A stretch of DNA of 10,149 nt from an uncultured Eubacteriales bacterium (GTDB lineage Bacteria; Bacillota; Clostridia; Oscillospirales; Oscillospiraceae), in NCBI GenBank assembly GCA_900540545.1, contig UQGJ01000081.1:1-10149 (forward strand), written 5' to 3'. This document shows, in pieces, positions 6,256 through 10,149 of the stretch (position 1 is its first letter; each line of letters starts with the position of its first letter). Below the pieces are notes generated by a model. That model saw nothing but the letters and a program-made list of their open reading frames with translations. It did not search any database and was not told the DNA's origin. Both the position numbers and the translations under genes were made by a program.

Positions 6256-6753
6256 ATGCCCTTTTCTCTGATTCCGGACGGGGTATACCCCTCCATTTTT
6301 CAAATCCAGCCGGAAGCCCTGGCTGCCCGCGGCATCAAGCTGCTGCTGGCCGACCTGGACAACACCCTGGCAAAATACGGCCAGGCTGAGCCGGACGAGG
6401 CCATCCGGGCCTGGAAGGCCGCCTTGGACGGGGCGAGGGTGCGCCTGTTCCTGCTGTCCAACAGCCGCAAGCCCACCCGGGCCAGGCACTTTGCTGAGGC
6501 CCTGGGCATCCCCTACCTGGGCCACGCGGGCAAGCCCAAAAGGTTGGGCTTTCAGACCGCCATGGAGCGGATGGGCTGTACCCCCGCCCAGACCGCCATG
6601 GTGGGGGACCAAATCTTTACCGACATCTTGGGGGCCAAGCGCTCCGGCGTCCTGGCCCTGATGGTGGAGCCTATTGAGCTGGCGGGGAACCCCGGCCGCT
6701 ATCTGCGCTATGGGGTGGAGACCCCCTTTCGCGCCCTTGGAAAAAGGAAGTGA
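6256..6753 (+). CDS. yqeG: YqeG family HAD IIIA-type phosphatase
   Basis: 165 aa, the usual size of YqeG. Haloacid dehalogenase motifs in order: motif I ADLDNTL (32-38) with nucleophile D33 and acid/base D35; motif II SNS (68-70); a lysine in HAGKPKRLGF (90-99) as motif III; and motif IV GDQIFTD (117-123) with metal-binding D118 and D123. The N-terminus (PDGVYPSIFQI) also fits the family. HAD IIIA members remove phosphate from small molecules or phosphoproteins. The substrate of YqeG is not established; in Bacillus it sits beside the ribosome-assembly GTPase yqeH, which is absent here. GAGGTG lies 4 bases before the ATG. It heads a run of rightward genes and its stop is 10 bases before the next start. 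Confidence 0.93.
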   Translation: MPFSLIPDGVYPSIFQIQPEALAARGIKLLLADLDNTLAKYGQAEPDEAIRAWKAALDGARVRLFLLSNSRKPTRARHFAEALGIPYLGHAGKPKRLGFQTAMERMGCTPAQTAMVGDQIFTDILGAKRSGVLALMVEPIELAGNPGRYLRYGVETPFRALGKRK

Positions 6754-6763
6754 TTTTATTAGT

Positions 6764-7621
6764 GTGAAATTTGGCCCGGCAGGCCAGTCGGAAAACTACC
6801 CCGGCAAATCCTCCGTCAAGTACCCCGAATGGCTGGCCGGGCAGGGGCTGGACGCCTTTGAATACCAGTGCGGCAAGGGGGTCAATGTGGGGGAGGAGAC
6901 CGCCCGGGCGGTGGGCGAGCAGGCCAAGGCCCACGGCATCCAGATGTCCCTCCACGCCCCCTACTTCGTGAATCTGGCCAACCCGGACCCGGACAGCCTG
7001 AAAAAGACCACTGGGTATATCGTCGCCGCCTGCCGCGCCGCCGACTGGATGGGGGCCGGGCGGGTCACCGTCCACACCGGGGCCTTGATGAAGAGGACTC
7101 GGCGGGAGGCCCTGGACATCGCCATCCCCTCCCTCCGGGAGGTGGTGAAGGCCTGCGACGGCGAGGGCTTCGGACACATCGCCCTGTGCATCGAGACCAT
7201 GGGAAAGATCAATCAATTGGGGGACCTGGACGAGGTACTGGAGCTGTGCCAGATCGACCAGCGTCTGCTGCCCTGCATCGACTTCGGCCATCTCTATGCC
7301 CGCAGCCTGGGGGCCATGGAGGGGGAGGAAGCCACCGCCCATATCCTGGACCGCATCCAGTCCGAGCTGGGGGAGGACCGGGCCGCCCGGTTCCACAGCC
7401 ACTTCTCCAAAATCGCCTTTACCCCCAACGGCGGCGAGAAGGTCCACCTGACCTTCGGCCAGACCGACTTCGGCCCCGACCCAGAGCCCTTGATGAAAGA
7501 ATTGGCCCGCCGGGGCTGGTCCCCCACCGTCATCTGCGAGAGTGCGGGGACCCAGACCGACGACGCGCTGACCATGAAGCGCATGTATCTGCAAAGCCTG
7601 GAGAAAGGCGGCGGAGCGTGA
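6764..7621 (+). CDS. Endonuclease IV-like TIM-barrel protein (AP endonuclease family 2)
   Basis: 285 aa from a GTG at 6764, beginning MKFGPAGQSENYP, which matches how I recall relatives starting. AGGAAG lies 13 bases upstream, a little far, and no ATG is available between the previous stop and the conserved region. The metal ligands of the endonuclease IV fold can be followed: H64 (SLHAPYF), H104 (TVHTGA), E144 (CIETMGK), D173 and H176 (CIDFGHLYA), H211 or H213 (FHSHFSK), H228 (EKVHL) and E259 (CESAG). The aspartate that pairs with the H228 position in E. coli Nfo appears replaced (E225/K226). The likely role is cutting DNA at abasic sites in base-excision repair. A sugar isomerase-like role cannot be ruled out because the folds are shared. 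Its TGA overlaps the GTG of the next possible start (GTGA at 7618-7621). Confidence 0.88.
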   Translation: MKFGPAGQSENYPGKSSVKYPEWLAGQGLDAFEYQCGKGVNVGEETARAVGEQAKAHGIQMSLHAPYFVNLANPDPDSLKKTTGYIVAACRAADWMGAGRVTVHTGALMKRTRREALDIAIPSLREVVKACDGEGFGHIALCIETMGKINQLGDLDEVLELCQIDQRLLPCIDFGHLYARSLGAMEGEEATAHILDRIQSELGEDRAARFHSHFSKIAFTPNGGEKVHLTFGQTDFGPDPEPLMKELARRGWSPTVICESAGTQTDDALTMKRMYLQSLEKGGGA

Positions 7622-7737
7622 ACCCGGCCATTTGGCTCTGTATCCTCCTGCCGTTGCTTTTGCTGGTGGTGGAGGAGAGCTATGTAGGACGGGTCCGTTT
7701 GGACCGTGTCCGAAGAAAACGAAAGGGGAGTGGCAGG
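7618..7737 (+). other. In-frame upstream extension encoding a membrane segment, possible alternative start
   Basis: A GTG at 7618 overlaps the preceding stop by 4 bases (GTGA) and runs without a stop into the small Sm-like gene at 7738. The 40 codons encode a short N-terminus, a hydrophobic stretch (AIWLCILLPLLLLVV) and a basic segment (RVRLDRVRRKRKGSGR): one membrane helix followed by positive charge, which would leave the following domain in the cytosol. AAAGG about 10 bases upstream could serve as ribosome site. Either the protein is made in a tethered and a free form, or this is a coding remnant or separate small membrane peptide whose stop was lost. No direct evidence for translation. 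Confidence 0.4.
7723..7730 (+). promoter_or_regulatory. Strong internal ribosome binding site before the ATG at 7738
   Basis: AAGGGGAG with a 7-base spacer to the ATG at 7738. It is much better than the site before the GTG at 7618, so the short 65-aa protein is the likely main product. Confidence 0.75.
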
Positions 7738-7935
7738 ATGAACGAGCTGATTCAGCGGTTCCTGGGCAGGCAGTGTATCCTCTATATCGGCGGCGGCTGG
7801 GGCGGAAACCTGACCGGCACCATCGAGGCCATCGAGGGCAATTGGATCTCCGTGCGCACCAAGAGCGGCGTGGAGATGGTCAACCTGGACTACATCAACC
7901 GCATCGGCGAGGTGCCGGAGAAAAAGAAGAAATAA
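7738..7935 (+). CDS. Small Sm-like protein (DUF6897-type)
   Basis: 65 aa: an N-terminal helix (MNELIQRFLGRQCILYI), then a five-strand-like core with G-G-x-x-T-G-T-I-E and 'NWISVRTKSGVEMVNLDYINRIGEVP', ending in a lysine tail (EKKKK). The pattern of a Gly-Thr-Ile strand, a short turn, 'W-I-x-V-x-T' and a final 'V-N-L-D-Y-I-x-R-I' resembles small SH3/Sm-fold proteins. I recall such Clostridia proteins being labelled DUF6897, a match I have not been able to check. RNA binding would be a guess from the fold. The gene lies between the endonuclease IV-like and the M24 peptidase genes in one likely transcript, and is in frame with a possible membrane-anchored longer form starting at 7618. Confidence 0.8.
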   Translation: MNELIQRFLGRQCILYIGGGWGGNLTGTIEAIEGNWISVRTKSGVEMVNLDYINRIGEVPEKKKK

Positions 7936-7979
7936 AGCCCGGTAAAGGGCATAGAAACACTGGAAAGGAAGTTTTTTAT

Positions 7980-9041
7980 ATGAACCATCTGACTCAAATC
8001 GCCTCCAAATTGAAGGACTATGGCCTGGACGCCATGCTGGTCAACTCCGAGCCCGGCGAATTTTACGCCATCGGCTTCCACGGGGAGGGCGTGGCCCTGG
8101 TCACGGAGCAGGGCAGCTTCTACTTCACCGACTCCCGGTACATCGAGGCCTGCCAGAGCCAGGTCACCGGCTGCGCCATCGCCATGCCCGAGGGCCGCAG
8201 CTACAAGACCGAGGTGCAGGCGCTGGTGGACCAGTTCGGCCTGAAGCGGTTGGGCTTTGAGGACGCCTACCTCTCCGTGCAGGAGTTCAACGCCTGGAAG
8301 GACGCCCTCACCGCCGAGCTGATCCCCGCCTCCAAGCTGCTGGAGGAGCTGCGGGCGGTGAAGGACGCGGAAGAGATCGCCGCTATGAAGGAGGCCCAGC
8401 GCATCACCGACGAGGCCTTTAGCGCCATCGTCAAGTTTATCCAGCCCGGCATGACCGAGCAGGAGATCGGCGCCCGGCTCCAGTATGAGATGCTCTCCCG
8501 GGGCGCGGAGCGCATGAGCTTCGACCCCATCGTGGCCTCCGGCCCCAACGGGTCCAAGCCCCACGCCATCCCCAGCGAAAAGAAGGTTCAAAAGGGCGAG
8601 TTTATCACTATGGACTTCGGCTGCGTCTACGGCGGTTACTGCTCCGACATGACTCGCACCGTGGCCTTGGGCGAGCCCACCGAGGAGATGCGCAAGGTCT
8701 ACGCCACCGTGCTGGAGGCCCAGCTGGCGGGCATCGCGGTGGCCAAGGGCGGCGTGTCCGGCGCAGCGGTCCACGAGGCCGCCGCCAAGGTCATCGGCGG
8801 CGCGGGTTACGGCGACTACTTCGGCCACGGATACGGCCACAGCGTGGGCATTGAGATCCACGAGGACCCCCGGTTCAGCCCCTCCTGGCCCGGCCCCGTC
8901 CCCGCCGGCGCCGCCGTGTCCGCCGAGCCGGGCATCTATCTGCCCGGAAAATTCGGCGTGCGCATCGAGGATGTGGTCATTTTGACCGAGGATGGCTGCG
9001 TGGACATCACAAATTCTCCCAAGGAATTGATGATTCTATGA
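7980..9041 (+). CDS. M24B family Xaa-Pro aminopeptidase/dipeptidase
   Basis: 353 aa. Residues 1-125 form a creatinase-type N-terminal domain and 130-350 the pita-bread peptidase domain. All five metal ligands of the dinuclear site are visible: D212 (TMDFG), D223 (CSDMTRT), H287 (GHGYGHSVG), E316 (AEPGIY) and E330 (RIEDVV), plus the catalytic-region H294 (IEIHED). It should remove N-terminal residues preceding proline, or cut Xaa-Pro dipeptides, in the cytosol; which cannot be told from sequence, though the length fits the short PepQ/YqhT-type enzymes. The start is set by AAAGGAAG (7964-7971) with 8 bases spacing; an open frame extends further upstream over the Sm-like gene but has no support. 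Its place directly before efp mirrors yqhT-efp in Bacillus subtilis. Confidence 0.95.
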   Translation: MNHLTQIASKLKDYGLDAMLVNSEPGEFYAIGFHGEGVALVTEQGSFYFTDSRYIEACQSQVTGCAIAMPEGRSYKTEVQALVDQFGLKRLGFEDAYLSVQEFNAWKDALTAELIPASKLLEELRAVKDAEEIAAMKEAQRITDEAFSAIVKFIQPGMTEQEIGARLQYEMLSRGAERMSFDPIVASGPNGSKPHAIPSEKKVQKGEFITMDFGCVYGGYCSDMTRTVALGEPTEEMRKVYATVLEAQLAGIAVAKGGVSGAAVHEAAAKVIGGAGYGDYFGHGYGHSVGIEIHEDPRFSPSWPGPVPAGAAVSAEPGIYLPGKFGVRIEDVVILTEDGCVDITNSPKELMIL

Positions 9042-9048
9042 AAACCCC

Positions 9049-9077
9049 TTGCAAAACCGGGTAAAATAAGGTAGAAT
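9049..9077 (+). promoter_or_regulatory. Sigma-A promoter of efp
   Basis: TTGCAA (9049-9054), 17 bases, TAGAAT (9072-9077), starting 8 bases past the peptidase stop. Expected start is near 9084, giving a leader of about 40 bases. There is no terminator between the peptidase and efp, so read-through from the upstream operon is also likely. Confidence 0.75.
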
Positions 9078-9123
9078 AGCATAGCTAATTTTAGAGATAA
9101 TTCTTTTGGAAGGATGAATACCA

Positions 9124-9693
9124 ATGCCTACGATTACTGCCAGCGATTTCCGCAACGGCGTGACCTTTGAGATGGACGGCCAGGTCATGCAGGTGGTCGA
9201 GTTCCAGCACGTGAAGCCCGGCAAGGGCGCCGCCTTTGTGCGCACCAAGATGAAGAACGTCATCACCGGCGGCGTCACCGAGACTTCTTTCAACCCCACC
9301 GCCAAGTTTGAGTCCGCCTACGTGGACCGCAAGGACATGGAGTACAGCTACAACGACGGCGACCTGTACTACTTCATGGACCCTGAGACCTTCGACCTGG
9401 TGCCCATCGGCGCCGACACCCTGGGCGACAACTTCCGCTTCGTCAAGGAGAACATGGTCTGCAAGATCAACTCCTACAAGGGCAAGATTTTCATGGTGGA
9501 GCCCCCCACGTTCGTGGAGCTGGAGGTCACCGAGACCGACCCCGGCTTCAAGGGGGACACCGCCACCAACGTGACCAAGCCCGCCACCCTGGAGACCGGC
9601 ACCGAGATCAAGGTCCCCCTGTTCATCAACCCCGGCGACAAGATCAAAATCGACACCAGAACGGGCGAGTACATGGAGCGCTGCAAGGCGTAA
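9124..9693 (+). CDS. efp: Elongation factor P
   Basis: 189 aa, three beta domains as usual. It relieves ribosomes stalled on consecutive prolines by stabilising peptidyl-tRNA from the E-site side. The N-terminal KOW-like domain has the functional loop HVKPGKGAAF, with K34 at the tip, the lysine position that is modified in many bacteria (beta-lysyl in E. coli, aminopentanol-type in Bacillus). The C-terminal OB domain carries the family signature near 'INPGDKIKIDTRTGEYMER'. GGAAGGA (9108-9114) lies 9 bases before the ATG. No gene for modifying the lysine lies in the window. Confidence 0.98.
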   Translation: MPTITASDFRNGVTFEMDGQVMQVVEFQHVKPGKGAAFVRTKMKNVITGGVTETSFNPTAKFESAYVDRKDMEYSYNDGDLYYFMDPETFDLVPIGADTLGDNFRFVKENMVCKINSYKGKIFMVEPPTFVELEVTETDPGFKGDTATNVTKPATLETGTEIKVPLFINPGDKIKIDTRTGEYMERCKA

Positions 9694-9739
9694 CCTGTGC
9701 TCCTATCGGCCCTCTGCGGCCAGAAAAGGAGATTTCATC

Positions 9740-10135
9740 ATGACTATCACTGAGAAGGTCGCATACCTGAAGGGTCTGGCCGACGGCCTCGCCATCGATA
9801 CCGAGAAGTCCAAGGAGGGCAAGCTCATCTCCGTCATCATTGACATCCTGGAGGAGATGGGCATGTCCATCGAGGACCTGGAGGACAACGCCACCGCCCT
9901 GGGCGAGGAGCTGGACGCCGTGTCCGACGACCTGGCCGACGTGGAAGAGCTGGTCTTCGGCGACGACGAGGACGAGGATGACGACGACGATTGCTGCTGC
10001 GGCTGCGGGGACGACGAGGACGACTTCTTCGAGGTCGAGTGCCCCAACTGCCAGGAGGCCCTGCACATCGACGAGGACGTGCTGGAGGCGGGCGGTGTCA
10101 GATTGAATCGCTCCATCGCTTCGGCAATGGTGTAG
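9740..10135 (+). CDS. CD1247-like acidic protein with a truncated zinc ribbon
   Basis: 131 aa as read here. AAAAGGAG lies 8 bases before the ATG, 46 bases past efp, so co-transcription is likely. Residues 1-70 are a helical domain (MTITEKVAYLKGLADGLAID... EDLEDNATALGEELDAVSDDLADVEEL) that I recall from Clostridia proteins named for the CD1247 N-terminal domain. Residues 75-96 are nearly all Asp/Glu around a CCCGC cluster (85-89). CPNC (101-104) then opens a zinc ribbon. Relatives, as I remember them, continue with a second CPNCG after 'LEEG-I', but here the frame passes from EAGG-V into RLNRSIASAMV and stops. The last 11 or so residues look foreign to the family. The gene is probably interrupted, or the assembly is wrong, at about 10097-10100. 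The role of the intact protein is not established. Confidence 0.8.
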   Translation: MTITEKVAYLKGLADGLAIDTEKSKEGKLISVIIDILEEMGMSIEDLEDNATALGEELDAVSDDLADVEELVFGDDEDEDDDDDCCCGCGDDEDDFFEVECPNCQEALHIDEDVLEAGGVRLNRSIASAMV

Positions 10136-10149
10136 TATTTAGGTTCTTT
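10098..10149 (-). CDS. Possible fragment of an unrelated helix-turn-helix protein at the window edge
   Basis: Read leftward from the window edge, the final bases give KEPKYYTIAEAMERFNLT with no stop, and then run into the antisense of the preceding gene. 'YYTIAEAMERFNLTR'-type openings are familiar from excisionase-like HTH domain proteins. The base composition is also lower in GC than the rest. The piece is too short (about 17 codons) for a firm call, and it may represent an insertion junction or a chimeric contig end. Confidence 0.3.
   Translation of the reverse strand, partial: KNLNTTPLPKRWSDSI

Noticed and set aside
7937..7950. Small hairpin GCCC-GGTAAA-GGGC before the M24 peptidase gene
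   Set aside because: Only 4 bp; the T-run at 7972-7977 is 20 bases further on, so it is not a terminator.

Overview
The window looks like a chromosomal segment of a high-GC, Gram-positive gut Clostridia bacterium, most plausibly Oscillospiraceae (Flavonifractor / Lawsonibacter / Pseudoflavonifractor-like). The evidence is the strong GC bias at third codon positions, clear AGGAGG-type ribosome sites, consensus sigma-A promoters, and the gene set: leuS, a GtrA-like gene, rpsU, a YqeG-type HAD phosphatase, an M24 peptidase next to efp, and a CD1247-like acidic protein. The genus is inferred from recalled family resemblance, not from a search.

Left part (1-2158): a bidirectional terminator, then a leftward gene for a secreted protein with two stalk-type repeats and a long beta-rich C-terminus. 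It is driven by a textbook TTGACA-17-TATAAT promoter. A separate divergent promoter drives leuS. Middle (2159-5360): leuS and a GtrA-like membrane gene form a tight pair. The strong rpsU promoter begins inside the GtrA-like stop codon, and rpsU has a two-hairpin leader and ends at a GNRA-loop terminator. A leftward TIM-barrel gene resembling degenerate GH18 proteins (5397-6170) converges on rpsU, with a GC-rich REP-like hairpin between them.

Right part (6186-10149): a rightward series made of the yqeG-like phosphatase, an endonuclease IV-like TIM-barrel protein, a small Sm-like/DUF6897-type protein and an Xaa-Pro peptidase. These genes are tightly spaced and probably co-transcribed from the promoter at 6187-6216. 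A second promoter at 9049-9077 precedes efp and the CD1247-like gene. The jobs are mostly housekeeping: tRNA charging, ribosome assembly, relief of proline stalling, proline-peptide turnover and DNA repair.

I see no tRNA, rRNA, CRISPR array, complete mobile element or defence system, and no convincing undescribed multi-gene system. The points most worth a second look are: (1) the right edge, where the CD1247-like zinc ribbon breaks off near 10097-10100 and the last ~50 bases read, on the minus strand, like part of an unrelated helix-turn-helix protein; (2) an in-frame, start/stop-overlapping membrane-segment extension of the Sm-like protein; (3) the degenerate GH18-like gene; (4) an 8-bp inverted repeat around a divergent promoter region.
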